From: Cladobotryum mycophilum
Taxonomy: Eukaryota; Ascomycota; Sordariomycetes; Hypocreales; Hypocreaceae
Assembly: GCA_036429605.1 (NCBI GenBank)
Contig: CM071589.1
Location: 1,116,001 to 1,180,000 of the forward strand
Length of the DNA: 64,000 nucleotides
Direction: 5' to 3'
In this document: positions 1 through 11,532 of the stretch, in pieces
How the letters are laid out: each line of letters opens with the position of its first letter
How positions within the stretch are numbered: position 1 is the first letter of the stretch
The notes under the pieces: generated by a model
Databases searched by the model: none
What the model saw: the letters and a program-made list of their open reading frames with translations, nothing else
Told to the model about the DNA's origin: nothing
Position numbers and translations under genes: made by a program

Positions 1-31
1 TCTAAGCAAATTCCGAACATTGCAATATCCT

Positions 32-925
32 ATGAGAAATATATGCATTCGAACGGCACGTATAACACCCTGGGCTAAGGTCGAAGATTGTGGCAAACAG
101 GGCAGCGTTATGGAAAGCATTTACAGCAATGACAAACTCACAAGCTTAATGAATTTCGCGGACCCTACAGAAGTATTCCGCGTAGCACAAGCAGGGCAAC
201 AGGATGTTGTATGGCTGCTGCTTACACGAAGCGACATCAAGGCCAACTTGAAGGATAAGGATGGACGGACGGTGTTATGGCACGCGGTGACATGCTGTCG
301 CGAGGTGCTGGTCAAGATACTACTAGCTCAACGCGACATTGACGTCGAGGTCCAGGACAAGTACGGTCGGACGCCACTGTGGTGTGCCGCCAGTCACGGT
401 CATGATGCTATTGTTAAGCTGCTGCTTGAAAGGGGCGTCGATATCGAGGCCCAGGACAAGTACGGTCAGACGCCGTTATGGCAGGCTGCCCATTCCGGCC
501 GCGAGGCCATTGTTAAGCTGCTACTCGAGAAGGGCGCCGATATCGAGGCCCAGGACAACGATAGTCAGACGCCGCTACAGCAGGCCGCCTATTTCGGCCA
601 TGAGGCCATTGTTAAACTGCTGCTCGAGAAGGGTGCCGATATCGAGGCCCAGGACAAGGATAGTCGGACGCCGCTATGGCGAGCTGCCTCAAGGGGCCGC
701 GAGACTATCGTCAAGCTGCTGCTCGAGAAGGGCGCCAATATCAAGGCCCAGGATAAGTACGGTCAGACGCCGCTACATCAGGCCGCCTATTCCAGCCACA
801 AGGCCATTGTCAAGCTGCTGCTTAAGAATGGCGCCGATATCAAGGCCCAGGATCAGTACAATCGGACACCGCTACAACAGGCCATCTATTACGGCCACCA
901 TACCATTGCCAAGCTACTCCAATAA
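32..925 (+). CDS. Tandem ankyrin-repeat protein, probably the 3' part of a larger gene
   Basis: The reading frame is open to the left edge of the window, so the true start may lie outside it. The first ATG is at 32 and another, with plausible coding sequence after it, is at 110. From about residue 70 the protein is seven consecutive 33-residue ankyrin repeats with the pattern (Y/D)(G/S)(R/Q)TPLxxAAxxGHxxIVKLLLxxGADIxAQD, ending at the last repeat. Neighbouring repeats are almost identical in DNA as well as protein, so a second frame (339-977) is also open. This fits recent duplication or homogenisation, as is usual for C-terminal repeat domains of fungal NLR-type (STAND) proteins. No NACHT, NB-ARC or HET domain is visible because the upstream part is missing. 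It may equally be a stand-alone ankyrin protein. The function is protein binding by family knowledge; the partner is unknown. Confidence 0.7.
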   Translation: MRNICIRTARITPWAKVEDCGKQGSVMESIYSNDKLTSLMNFADPTEVFRVAQAGQQDVVWLLLTRSDIKANLKDKDGRTVLWHAVTCCREVLVKILLAQRDIDVEVQDKYGRTPLWCAASHGHDAIVKLLLERGVDIEAQDKYGQTPLWQAAHSGREAIVKLLLEKGADIEAQDNDSQTPLQQAAYFGHEAIVKLLLEKGADIEAQDKDSRTPLWRAASRGRETIVKLLLEKGANIKAQDKYGQTPLHQAAYSSHKAIVKLLLKNGADIKAQDQYNRTPLQQAIYYGHHTIAKLLQ

Positions 926-2233
926 AACTTTGGATAACTATAAGAATAAAGAAGAGCACTTAACACCTAGTCTTTAAAGGATGTAAGCCTGAGCTTCTTC
1001 TTTTTTTGTTCATTATAACTTTGCGACGGTAGGTTAAAGGGGACTAGGTCAATTTATACCCCGTACCTCTTATTTATTATTATAACTTGTTAAATGCAGG
1101 GGAGTAGTGATTGCAGCACGACGGAGCCTATTCATTATAGAATCATGATGCCGAATTAACCAATGTGTTCATGTCGTCCTCCTCTCGTACGTCGCCACCC
1201 CCAAGCATCCAACAAGAACTCTCTGGATTCTGGAGTTTTGGTAGTGATGCTGAGCAAGAGTATTTATTATTCATTATACACATGCGTGTTGATTGGAGAG
1301 CTATGCTACCTATACTATATAGTACGAGTAATTATTTTCCAGCTGGCTTGGAAAGAACATGTGTAGGCCTTGGCACTATCTACATTTCAGGTGATTTATT
1401 ATTCGTGCTGGATGTAACGAACCGTCATACCGTCAAACCAATAGGCAAAAGAACTTGAAAACGTGGACTGGTGGTGGGGTGGGTTTGCTTTTGTGTTTCG
1501 CATGGTGTTGGTGTATCAGAGCTGCCTAGCTGATTGCTTTCTCGGTAGGTGGGCAGGGTTCGGCTAAGGTAAGCCAAAGTACATCTGCATTGTAGGTTCC
1601 GAGGTTGATTTGGGGCCCTGGAGGAGAGCCCTGGGGGCGGAAGATGCCTGGGCATGGCGCTTTTAGTGGACGGTAGTGGGTGAAGAGCCCTGAAGGGGAA
1701 CCGAGTCTGGACTAACAAGCGCTCAAGGATGCACCCATGGATACCTAGGCTAGGTTACCTTATTGATCTTGACATCAGTAGTAAATACGTTCTAGGGCTG
1801 ACGTGCAGGGAGGGCCAACCAAGTGATGGACTGGTGACGCCAGATCGGTCCTGTTTCTTCAGTGGCGAATTTAATTGATCAAGTAATTGATTGATATGAT
1901 GGATATGATATGCCCCCCGCCGTCAAGTAGCTGTAATGATTGATGAAGATGATGTGAATTTGGAATCATGCGATGAGGTCAGTCAATAAGAGCACACATA
2001 AAACTTGTCGCTTCCATTTCGCTTCCATCATTCTTGGGCTATTTTTAATCAATGACCTGCCCCATCTCTTGTCTCTTGTCTCTTGTCTCATTGCCAGCTT
2101 CTCCATGCGGGCTTGTTGGATCCAAATCCAATCCATTAATCATTACCTTGTTCTTAGCTTCAGCCGGGTTGCTACTACAGGTACCTACTAACTTACCTAT
2201 AGTAGTAGAGACAAGCAAGCAAGCAAGCCCTGT
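926..2233. other. Intergenic region, no gene seen
   Basis: This stretch contains only short overlapping frames without protein-like composition. It is moderately AT-rich just after the ankyrin gene, and the rest is ordinary fungal intergenic sequence. Confidence 0.5.
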
Positions 2234-2947
2234 ATGTACTTTTTTTGCCAAGGATTTCTCGGCTTCATAATGTTGCGATGCCAGGCTGCGGCGGCGGCGG
2301 CTGCTGCTGCTGCTTGTGGTGCTGTCACGCGACGCCATGTCCCATTCTTGTTATTCCTGGATGCCCTTGTGTTTGTTACAGTATTTATTTCCCATCATAC
2401 CTGTGCTCTTCCTACTTCTCTAACCTCATCCTCATCATCTTCATCTTCATCATCTTGGACTTTGCCTTGTTTGTCGCCACCGTCACAGGCAACCACCGAG
2501 AACCCCACTCTTCCGCCGGCCTTGGTCTCCGGGGCTGGTCATGATACTCGACCTACTAAACCTGAATCTGAAACCCAAACTCAACTTGGACGACTCGAGC
2601 TTGCACTTGACCCTGAACCCGAACTTGGACCAAGGGATATAAACTCCATCAACCATCGTCGTCAGGAGGAAGAAGAAGCAGAAGTTGCTGCATCGCCTAC
2701 ACAACAACAAACTCCCCCTCCCTACACACCAGCCGTCACCCCGCCACCTGATCAAGACTCTCGACTCTCCGCCATGGGGTATCGCCTAACAACCTACTAC
2801 GAGTGCAACACCGTCGCCGGACAGGAACACTGCGGATGGCACGTCCCCGTCGTCAAGGCAGAGGCTCCCATGGCTAAGACGGACATTCGACTGGTGCTGG
2901 CCGTGATATCATGCATCGCTGGCATGTTCACATGGGGGTTACTATGA
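2234..2947 (+). CDS. Hypothetical protein with a C-terminal membrane segment (start uncertain)
   Basis: This open frame could encode up to 237 aa. The first part is low complexity: an Ala run from a GCG/GCT repeat, a hydrophobic stretch (about residues 35-52) and a Ser run. The convincing part is the last 57 residues, which start at an ATG at 2773 in good context (CCGCCATGG). That part contains two Cys-bearing motifs (YYECNTV, EHCGWHVPVV), a short linker and one hydrophobic helix (LVLAVISCIAGMFTWGLL) ending at the stop. The real product may therefore be a 57-aa tail-anchored protein with the upstream part as leader. I do not recognise the family. It lies about 680 bp upstream of the mannose-6-phosphate isomerase, on the same strand. 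Confidence 0.45.
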   Translation: MYFFCQGFLGFIMLRCQAAAAAAAAAACGAVTRRHVPFLLFLDALVFVTVFISHHTCALPTSLTSSSSSSSSSSWTLPCLSPPSQATTENPTLPPALVSGAGHDTRPTKPESETQTQLGRLELALDPEPELGPRDINSINHRRQEEEEAEVAASPTQQQTPPPYTPAVTPPPDQDSRLSAMGYRLTTYYECNTVAGQEHCGWHVPVVKAEAPMAKTDIRLVLAVISCIAGMFTWGLL

Positions 2948-3622
2948 TGTGATGTGACAAAGGGCAAACAACATAACAACTCGGTCAATTTTTTCTTTCT
3001 TTTGGCGTTGATGATGAAAATACTACGGTTCTGGAGTTTTTAGGTGGTGATATCCAATATTTTGATTGATTGGGCTTTTTTTTCTTTGCGTTCTTGGTCA
3101 TGGGTAGCTAGCTGGAGAACGGGCTGGCTGGCTGGCTGGATGGCTGGCTGGATGACTGGGTTTCACAGCGTACTTTGGATTTTGCTGCCCTCGTCATGAT
3201 GAATAACGACCAATACCAATTTGCATTATTCAATACAATATTTTACCCGCTCAACCATTTTTATGCAATTCATGTATTAATTCCTTATGGAAGGTTTTTG
3301 ACACATTCAGGCTCATTAGAAGAGATACAAAACTGCATGTACCCATCCATCCTCCACTGCGGGGGGTTCAATGGCTTCATCTGCGGGGCTGCGGGGTAAT
3401 TTTTCTCCACGGTAGCTCCAGGCTTCTGCCTCAATCAAGTTGCTCCCCTTTCGCAGCAACAGCAGCAGCTCCTACAAGCTCCAACCTTTTCAACCCGTCC
3501 GTCAGCACCAGCTACTACTACTACTACTGCTGCTGCTGCCGTAGCAATTCCTTGTATTTGCTTTTTTTATCCCCTTCAAGCATCGTTATTACTTTAATTT
3601 ATACCCAAATTCATCATCCACA
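2948..3622. promoter_or_regulatory. Intergenic, probable promoter and leader of the isomerase gene
   Basis: This stretch holds no coding sequence. It carries a (CTGG/GGCT)n-like simple repeat near 3121-3155, CAG/CTA/CTG trinucleotide runs near 3455-3540, and a pyrimidine-rich stretch just before the ATG at 3623, which is typical of fungal promoters. Confidence 0.35.
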
Positions 3623-5023
3623 ATGCAGGTCCCCTTGTTCAGACTCCAATGTGGCGTCAACTCCTACGAATGGGGTAAGAAGGGCAACGACTCAGCTGCT
3701 GCCAGGTTCGCCGCCGCCACGCCCTCAGATCAGCTCTCTATCCAGTCCGACAAGCCTTATGCCGAAGTATGTAACGAACACACATGTCTCTAAACAATGC
3801 TCCCGGACAGACAGCTCACACAATTTCAGCTCTGGATGGGCACTCATCCCTCCAACCCCTCCAAAGACCTCAAAACTGGCCGCACCCTCCTCGACCTCTG
3901 CTCCGAAAACCAGACCCTCCTCTCAAAGTCTGTCTCCTCCAAATACGGCGACAAGCTCCCCTTCCTCTTCAAGGTCCTTTCCATCAACAAGGCCCTCTCC
4001 ATCCAGGCCCACCCAAACAAGTCCCTCGCCGAACAACTCCACGCCAAAGACCCCAAGAACTACCCTGATGATAACCACAAGCCTGAGATGGCCATTGCCA
4101 TTACCCCCTTTGAGGGTCTTTGTGGCTTTAGACCGCTCGACGAGGTTGTCCATTTCCTCGACAATGTCGCCCCCTTGAGACGTCTGGTAGGCGAGGACAA
4201 TGCCAGCCAGTTCATCCAGGCTTCCAAGCAAGAAGGCGACGAACCCGCCAAGAAGAAGACTCTTCAAAAGGCTTTCGGTGGCTTAATGTCTTCTTCCACA
4301 GATGACATTGCCAAAGAAGTCTCTGCCCTGGTCGACCTCGCCAAGTCTGAAGGCGCCAACTTTGCTGCCGGTGGTGTCTCCTCAACAAAGGGTGACGTCC
4401 TCGCCGAGCTTGTCACCCGTCTTCATGGCCAATTTGAAGCTGATATTGGCATCTTTGTTCTTTTCTTCCTCAACTTCGTCACCCTTGAACCTGGCGAGGC
4501 TCTATTCCTTGTTGCTGACGACATTCATGCCTATGTATCTGGCGATATTATCGAGTGCATGGCTGCATCTGACAACGTCGTCCGCGCTGGCCTAACTCCC
4601 AAGTTCAAGGATGTGTCTACTCTTGTCGACATGCTTACATACAACTACGCCCCCATCGACGAACAAAAGATGATCCCGACCGACTACCCTTATGCCACCC
4701 TCAACCGCACAGCCTACAGCTCCGGATCAACAGTCCTTCTCTACGACCCTCCCATTGAGGAATTCAGCGTTGTCCGTACTCTCCTCACCGGACAGGGTGC
4801 CAAGGCCACTTTCGATCCCCTGGACGGTCCCAGCATTATCATTTGCACCAGTGGCAAGGGAACCATCTCTGTAGGACCGACCAAGCACGAGATCCAGGAG
4901 GGCTACGTCTTCTTCGTTGGGTCTACCGCTGAGTGTGTCCTCGAGTCGGCTGTTGGAAAGGAGGAAGACTTTACTACCTACAAGGCATTCTGCGAGATTG
5001 ATACCTCAAAGGGGAAGCTGTAA
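3623..5023 (+). CDS. manA: Mannose-6-phosphate isomerase (type I)
   Basis: The enzyme interconverts fructose-6-phosphate and mannose-6-phosphate in the cytosol. It feeds GDP-mannose for glycosylation, GPI anchors and wall mannan. There are two exons: 3623-3766 and 3830-5023, with an intron GTATGT...TTTCAG at 3767-3829. Together they encode 445 aa, the usual fungal length. The N-terminus MQVPLFRLQCGVNSYEWGKK is the family signature. Zinc-site segments are visible: QAHPNK (Gln and His ligands), HKPEMAIAIT (Glu ligand), and DDIHAYVSGD followed by RAGLTPKFKDV. The gene is intact. Three C5 runs (4104-4108, 4170-4174, 4650-4654) are in frame here, unlike in several neighbouring genes. The gene symbol follows Aspergillus usage; the yeast orthologue is PMI40. 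Confidence 0.95.
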
Positions 5024-5432
5024 AAAGAGATGAATAAATGAAGCTTAATTCACGAATATCTAACTCATAAAACCGAAAAGGTGGGGTTTTCCATGTTTGT
5101 CACGAAATGCAAAGTCAAAATGAAGATGATGTTATGACAAAAGAATAATGTACAGTATGGTAGCGATAATAAATGAAGTTGCGTCCTAGTCTACCATATT
5201 AGATAAGACCACCCGCTGAATTGCCATCATCGGCAGCCTCCTCAGGAAGACCTCAAGGGCCTTCTTTTCATTCTCTTCTCTTTTTTGTCAAAACAGGCAT
5301 GCCCTTATGAGCTCTGAATTCGATCACCCTACTCCCCCAGCCCCAAGGCACACAATCCTGTAGGGAATGTGATCCCCCTCCCCCTTCCCATTCAGCTTTT
5401 CAGCATTCTCAATCTGGGGATCTGCGTGGGCT
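5024..5432. other. Convergent intergenic region
   Basis: This is the space between the 3' ends of the isomerase (plus) and the dynamin-family gene (minus). It has AT-rich 3'-UTR-like sequence after 5024 and no coding sequence. Confidence 0.4.
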
Positions 5433-7916
5433 TCACTTGAGCCCCCTACAAATCAACCGGTAGGAGGAGGTTTTCAGGGCGTGCACATAAAGTAGCATAC
5501 TGTGTCTCGCTATGCTATTAACCCCCAATATGTTACTAGGGAGCGTCTTGGAAAGTGTTAGCACACCTGTGACCAACACAGACGCCATCAGAGGCAACAG
5601 AATGAAAGAGGAACTTGATTTCGGCATCTTACCTGTGCTGGGTTGACGATGTTTATCGAGATGTCGGAGATCACGCAGTCCAGCCTCCAAGACGGCGAGT
5701 TTTTCAGAGCACCGATCTCTCTCTACCGCGGTATCCTCGCTCTCACCTGCCAATCGACCAACTTCGTCGTCTGAGAGGTCGTATACCCCCTCTGGGTCGA
5801 ACAATGACGGTAGTCTGCTAATCAAGCATTTCTCGATGGCAAGGACGGCAATATCGTCGATAAACCGCTTCAGAGCAACCTATAAATTGGGTTGGGTTAG
5901 TATGTCTGAAGAAAAGGAAATCTCGGTCTAACCCCCGTTTCAAGAAAGCGCAGATATTGGATGATGGCACATCGTGTCAGGGGATGTGATGTGATGTGGA
6001 TTGCCAAATGCTACTGTTTCAAGCACTTGGGAATATGGCGACGGAACTTACCTTGTAGTACGCCTCCATGTAGTCAGCTGCCAAGTCACTCCCGTAGCGT
6101 TCCATATCAGTCTCACTGTTGGCATCAAGGTTGTTGAGTAACTGGAGAGGGTTGAAATTCACATTGTGCGTCACTTGAAGAGAAGTGGCGCCCAGCTGTT
6201 TTGTCATAGTCTCTTCCAAATTGCGACGGCGACGTGCGGCCTGAGCCTTTTGAACATTGTCAGTCATATAATGACTGAGAGTAATGGGATGACATAGGTA
6301 GTGAGGTTCGATCAGCTCGTTGAATTTAGCATCGAGATCTTGCTTCAAAGCATCGATCTTTCTGTTAATAATCCCGAGGATCTCATCTGCCGTCTCGTCC
6401 ACAGATACATGATCAAGAATTGCCTGCACTGTGTTGTGTACCTGACGGAGTATGGTTTCTTTTGCGTTTGTGGCAATGGATTTCCAAGGCTGGCATTGCT
6501 CAGTGAAAAGCTCGCCGATGATGAGTGGACTAAAGGTTCCAGGGAGCTCTCGGCCCCGACTTCGCTTCATCAAATCCTTGACCAGGTCAATGTAATCTGA
6601 TCTAGAAATCCGAGGGGGAGAAGCGGCTTGTCTGTAAGAGACTCGGTGATGACTCGAGTTTTTCCATTCAGTCGCATGTTCTCTGCAAAGTCGGTTAAAT
6701 CATTCTGCACAAGAGCGCGTAGGCGCTTCTGATATCCCTCCTCTGTTTTGGCACTTCCAAAGAACGGGTCATTATAGTTTCCGTCCACGGCGGCTTTGAT
6801 CAAGGTCGTAAAGTCTTGGCCCACACGCAATAGGTAGCGGCGTTGTTCTATCAAAGTAGAACGCGAAGCCCCGAGTTGCTGCAACTGACTTCTGCACCAG
6901 GAAATACCATCCTCGATGTCTTGGATAAGGGCTGGCAACTGAAGGAGAATCTGATCCTTCAAGACATTGCTGAGTCGGGGTCTCAATGACTTGACGCCGA
7001 GATGGGATGGGTTCATAGATGTCCAGACGCCAGAGCTGAAAAGCTCCTCTTCCTTTTCATCACGCTCATCAGTTGATGCATGTCTCATGCTATAGTCTCG
7101 GTTCCTCAATACGTGCCAGCCGAGTCGAAACACAACGTCCTTATTTTGAGCCAGGCGAAGATATGCGGCCTCGCTATCTGACCCTTTGTCCAGGGTGTCC
7201 GGCTTGGTGATGAGACCCAAGGTGCGGGTTCCCTTTGGATCAAGCTCACGTGCAAATTCGGTGACATCTTGGAGAGCAAAGTCGCTCTTGGCCGAGACCA
7301 CGGCAAGAATAATGCTCCGGGGCCTTTTCATGTACCCACGAACCATGTTTCTGACAATCTCGGCGTCGTGAACAGACTGTTCTAGATTGCCCGCTCGAAA
7401 GAGCCCCGGGAGGTCCACCATGGTGAGATGTGGCTGCGTCGGACCACATAATTCGACCCTCAGAGTATCGGCACTGAACACTCTCTTATCGGACAATCCC
7501 ATTGCCTCCTTGGCCTTTTCGACAACGGTCCCGAGGTCAGGTTTCGCATTGTCAATTTGGAGATGGAAGCTTGACAGGCTCTCGTGCTCTTCAGCCACCC
7601 TGTCGGGCCCAGGTATAATTGTGACCTTGGTCGAGGTGGACGCATCTCGGCGGAGAACCAACTCGGTTGCAAAGCGCGTGCAAAGGTTGTCCTTTGTCGG
7701 AAAGGACAGACCTGAAATGGCTTCTAGGACAGAGCTTTTCCCGGACGATTGGTCTCCGCAGACAATGATCTCTGGAAGATCAACATATCTACTGATGCCC
7801 TTGGACCGAAGTCCATCGATTATATCGAGGAGGTCTCGATGGCCCTTGGATTGGAGTGCTACAAAGGCCATTTGATCTTGAATAACTTTTGTCATTTGGG
7901 GCCTCAGCGGTAACAA
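5433..7916 (-). CDS. Dynamin-family large GTPase (Mx/Vps1-like), frame broken at a G5 run
   Basis: This encodes a membrane-remodelling GTPase. Exon 1 holds the G domain: P-loop GDQSSGKSS (about residues 54-62), switch/G3 DLPG (168-171) and G4 TKPD (237-240), then the dynamin middle region. The frame running to 6570 is lost at the G5 run 6614-6618 (C5 in the coding sense). One more C there continues into RISRSDYIDLVKDL, a conserved middle-domain segment. After an intron at 5880-6051 (GTAAGT...ATAG) the GTPase effector domain follows (VALKRFIDDIAVLAIEKC...). A further 66-nt in-frame intron may lie at about 5568-5633, so the last 30-60 residues are uncertain. MTKV at about 7895 is an alternative start. 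This belongs to the numerous fungal Mx-like dynamins, not clearly to Dnm1 or Vps1. The gene is probably intact in the organism. Confidence 0.85.
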
Positions 7917-8945
7917 ATCGTGTCAATGAGGGCTCAAGGACCTTCCAAGTAAATAATCAGCCGGTTCCTTTACTATTAATGTTCTTTGATCTTTTGAGAT
8001 GGGACGGGCGCACTTGGGCTGGAACCTTCTCTCCTTAGTTTCAGCCTCGCGAGCGTTGGAAGGCCTCCCGCAGAACAGCAACTCTTCCCATTGGTGTGTT
8101 GGCCATGCAAGACCATCATTACAGCCTTGATTGGATGAATCTATGCATTGAAGCTGCCGAAAACCGTAGATAATTCGTCACGTACGGCGGTTAGCCGCAA
8201 GGAGGAAGAGGGGAAACATATGGGTGATTGTGGTCTTGACCATGGCCGAGACCGTGGCAGTGTTGACAACATGTTCACTTCTATAAGATTCCTCGGGTTA
8301 TCAAGCTTAAGTCGTAATAGATTTATGATGACAATTGAATTATGCAGTCAAAAGGTTGAAGTCACTTTGTGAAACATTGATAGGTAGTTTGTGAACTGGC
8401 ATTTCCACCCAGGACATGAAGAATGTATAGTACAGTGTTGTTCGTGTTGCATGTACTGTATATGCACTGTATGACGAAAAGTAGCAACACAACACTCTGA
8501 GAATTAAGAATGCATGATAGATACAGGATGAGCTTGTGCAAGTTGTTCTCCTCTCAGAATCCATGTAAGCTCTTATTTGCCATGGCGTTGAGGCTCAATA
8601 AAGAGCTACCTTGAGGATAACGCAGCCAGTCGTAGGCTTCCGGACATTGGCGGTGCTAACATTACCACCTTCCCGTATGAGGATGATCCGTCCGTATGTC
8701 ATCACAAGGCAGCCAAAAATTGTAAATAATACATCATCAAAGTATTTATACTCGCTTCTTGATCCAACACCTTCCCGCTCACTCATACCTTCATCGTTGT
8801 GTAAAATATCCATCAGACCCCTCACGCCTCATGCCTTCACCCGCGTCCATCTTCGCACTGCCCCTCATTTTGCTAGTGTACGAAGCCTCACTCTCCATTC
8901 AAAGCTGTCCCGCTGACCTTTCAAAACAGATCATCTTCCCTCGCC
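7917..8945. other. Divergent intergenic region
   Basis: This lies between the starts of the dynamin-family gene (minus) and the hypothetical gene (plus) and presumably contains both promoters. The short open frames in it are not protein-like. Confidence 0.35.
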
Positions 8946-9439
8946 ATGGCACCAGCAGCATTTGAACTCCGTTTGCAAAAGGGTGAATACACATCATGCC
9001 GATTCAAGGAAATATTCTCACCCCCGTTCTTATAGGCATTCTTGGCGGCTTCATCCCTCCCAGGCCTACCGCCATCTACACCGTCACCCGAGACAATGCC
9101 GCCAGCTCCATCGAAGTGACTGTCCAAACGGCGGAGAATTCCATGGAGCCAGCCTCCAAAGAGTTTCCCGTCAAGGATTACGAGGCCCGTATCAACCGCA
9201 TCCTGGGCATCCTAAAGCAGCTGCCGACGGAAAACCCTCCTCAGTCTGAGGATATTTTCGGTCTGAATATTGGCATCTCATGGATGAGTGACGACTTCCA
9301 GTGGGTCAACTCGGCTCCTCAGGGGTGCATCCCTGGAATCAGTGATAAGCCGGCCACGGATGAGGAGAAGGTGCTGTTTGAGGAGGCGGTTGATATTGTC
9401 ACGGACATCGCCGACCCCAAAGGAACGGATGAGCTGTAA
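8946..9439 (+). CDS. Hypothetical protein of about 163 aa, frame broken at a C5 run
   Basis: The likely start is the ATG at 8946 (MAPAAFELRLQKGEYTSC). Its frame stops soon after a C5 run at 9021-9025. Another frame, open from 8996 to 9439, carries the rest: GFIPPRPTAIYTVTRDN, an acidic amphipathic middle (EARINRILGILKQLP) and an acidic C-terminus. One extra C in the run would join both parts into a single protein of about 163 aa. There is no signal peptide, membrane helix or recognised domain. The stop lies only about 110 bp from the 3' end of the convergent dehydrogenase gene. Function unknown. Confidence 0.55.
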
Positions 9440-9546
9440 GAAGACTGCTAGATTAATTCAAGTGGCTGAATTTTTACCCGGTGCCAGGCCAAGTGAACGA
9501 TGTAATAATCTTTATTAACTTGCCTATCAAAGAATTCTTTTCCACC

Positions 9547-10469
9547 TCAAACCCTTGCAGAGCCACCGTCTACCAACAAGTCCTCCCCTGTGACATAACG
9601 CGAAGCCTCACTAGCAAGGAACACACAAGGCCCCTTCAAGTCTTCGGGTTGCGCAATGCGACCCAGCAGCGTATCGGCCACCCACAGCTCAGTCAGGCTC
9701 TCGGGAAGCACACGGCTCATATCGGAGCTGACAACGCCGGGACTGATGCTGTTGACGCGGATTCCGTATTTCCCCAGCTCGGCAGCGATGGCATGGACCA
9801 TGGCTCTCACGCCACCCTTGGACGAGCAGTACGCCGATGACTCGCGGGGTATGATGGCCTTGTGTGATCCGATGGACGCAACTAGGATGATGCTGTAGTC
9901 CGCCCTTGGACCCGTGGACTGCTCTTGTTGCTTCACCATGATCTTGGCGGCGTGTTTGGCGGTGTTGAAGACCCCGGCAAGATTTGTATCATAGATGGCT
10001 TTCAGAGTCTCTGATGTTGTTTCCAAAAATCTGCCACGGCCTCATTAGTCCTCTGTTTGAGTAGTAGTCAAAGAATGCCCAGTTGGATCGTTTTACATAC
10101 GAGACGCATTGATAGATGCCAGCACAGGCAATGGCGATGTCCAGCTTCCCAAAATGTGCCGCGACTTCTTCAAAGGCCTTGGCCAGCTCTGGCTCCTTGG
10201 TGACATCGCAGATGAGATGCTTTGTTCGCACGCCATATTTGGTCGGAATGGCTTCAAAGCCCTCTGATGGGGGGATAATGTCCAAACAAGCAACATCAGC
10301 GCCTGCCTCGGCCAGGCCTTCAGCAAATGCCAGACCAATTCCTCGAGAGGCACCTTTGTTGTAAGAATTAGTCGGTATTTCCTAAAAATAAATCTGGCGA
10401 TATAGAGAGGGGGGTTTTCGAACCTGTTATCAGCGCAACCTTTCCTTTGAGGGAAAACATGGACAACAT
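9547..10469 (-). CDS. Short-chain dehydrogenase/reductase
   Basis: This is a classical SDR oxidoreductase of about 260 aa that uses NAD(P)H. There are three exons: 10469-10424, 10353-10101 and 10030-9547. The introns are GTTCGA...AAAG (10354-10423) and GTATGT...GCAG (10031-10100), and both phases are consistent. The Rossmann motif TGASRGIG is at about residues 15-22, split by intron 1. The structural CAG (NAG-type) motif is at 92-94. The catalytic Ser lies in VASIGS and the YxxxK motif is SAYCSSK (Tyr at about 167, Lys at about 171). The tail carries PGVVSSDM and VTGEDLLVDGG, typical of the D-arabinitol/sorbose reductase-like branch. The substrate cannot be read from the sequence. No partner genes are adjacent. 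Confidence 0.9.
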
Positions 10470-11532
10470 TGTGAGATTTTGAAAAGGAAATAATAAGAAT
10501 AAAATTAAAGGGATATGTTCCTTGTAGTGAGAATAATAGAGACGGGGAGAGAGATATTGAGGCTCGGGATCAGTCTCTAATTTCCAACGCGTCCCCGAGA
10601 TTTATAGGTCCTCGGTGACTGAACGATTCCCGAACTCAGCCGGTGTATGGCCTCGGATTGGTTAACAATTTTGTATACAATGTACCAGCAAATATGTTAG
10701 TGACGATGCGCGGTTTGGTCTACGAGGTGGCAGTGGATGTGGGGATTCATGAGAGACTTATCCCCGAACAGCGTCCAACAAGAAGTGACAGCGCATGCCC
10801 AGCGCCAAAAAGATGCACAGAGAATAGGATCCAGAAGGCCATCTACGTGATCATACGGTCATCCAGGTCCATACTAATGCGGGGGCATCCTCCATGTCTC
10901 AGGGCCCCCTCGGATTTTGACTCCTGTGATTGGACGGTCTGCCAGGCTTCCAGGCGCTTTCCCAACACCTTGTGGAAAAGAAACGACTCGATGGAGACGA
11001 TCGCTTGGTCTTTGCATGAGAGCAGGAGGATAGCTTAGCCATGGCGGTGGGTGCTTCTCTTTCTTATTCGCCATTAGGCAAAATATGAGGGCTTTAATCG
11101 CCGAATTATGTTGGTCGAGTATATCTTGCTATCGCCGACGCCTATCGACCTACCTAACGATGGTTCTGGTAATGCCCGGCTTTCTCCCCCTCAGTGGGGA
11201 TGATTCTTGAAGACATCAGTGCGTTTCGTTGTTCATAACCCTAAGAAGAGATTGCACGTACAAGCCTCCATGCAAGACGGCCACATCACAAGGCATCTAT
11301 TTTTCTGCAAATATATTCAATCAAGTATATAAAAGGTCTTAAATGCCATCCTGATGCTCTTTATGTAGGAAGATAATCCTTGCTGGAGAGAAATCATCTG
11401 ATTCGCGGCCCGGACCGAATTCCGAGCTCGAGCTCCTCCGGATCGGCCCCACCCTAACTCGGATGACGCTCCGTTTCCAACCCCTCTATTTTCACTCTCC
11501 TCTTTGCGCATCAACATGGGCGAGTGCGGGCT
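10470..11532. other. Intergenic region, divergent promoters
   Basis: This is the 5' side of both the dehydrogenase (minus) and the DUF6454-like gene (plus). An ACGCGT hexamer occurs near 10588. I see no coding sequence. Confidence 0.35.

Noticed and set aside
339..977. 212-codon frame overlapping the ankyrin gene
   Set aside because: It is a shadow caused by the near-perfect 99-bp repeats; its translation is Arg/Ser/Pro-rich and repeats with the same period.
1425..1718. Possible gene between the left ankyrin gene and 2.2 kb
   Set aside because: Short frames on both strands overlap each other with no domain, signal or splice support.
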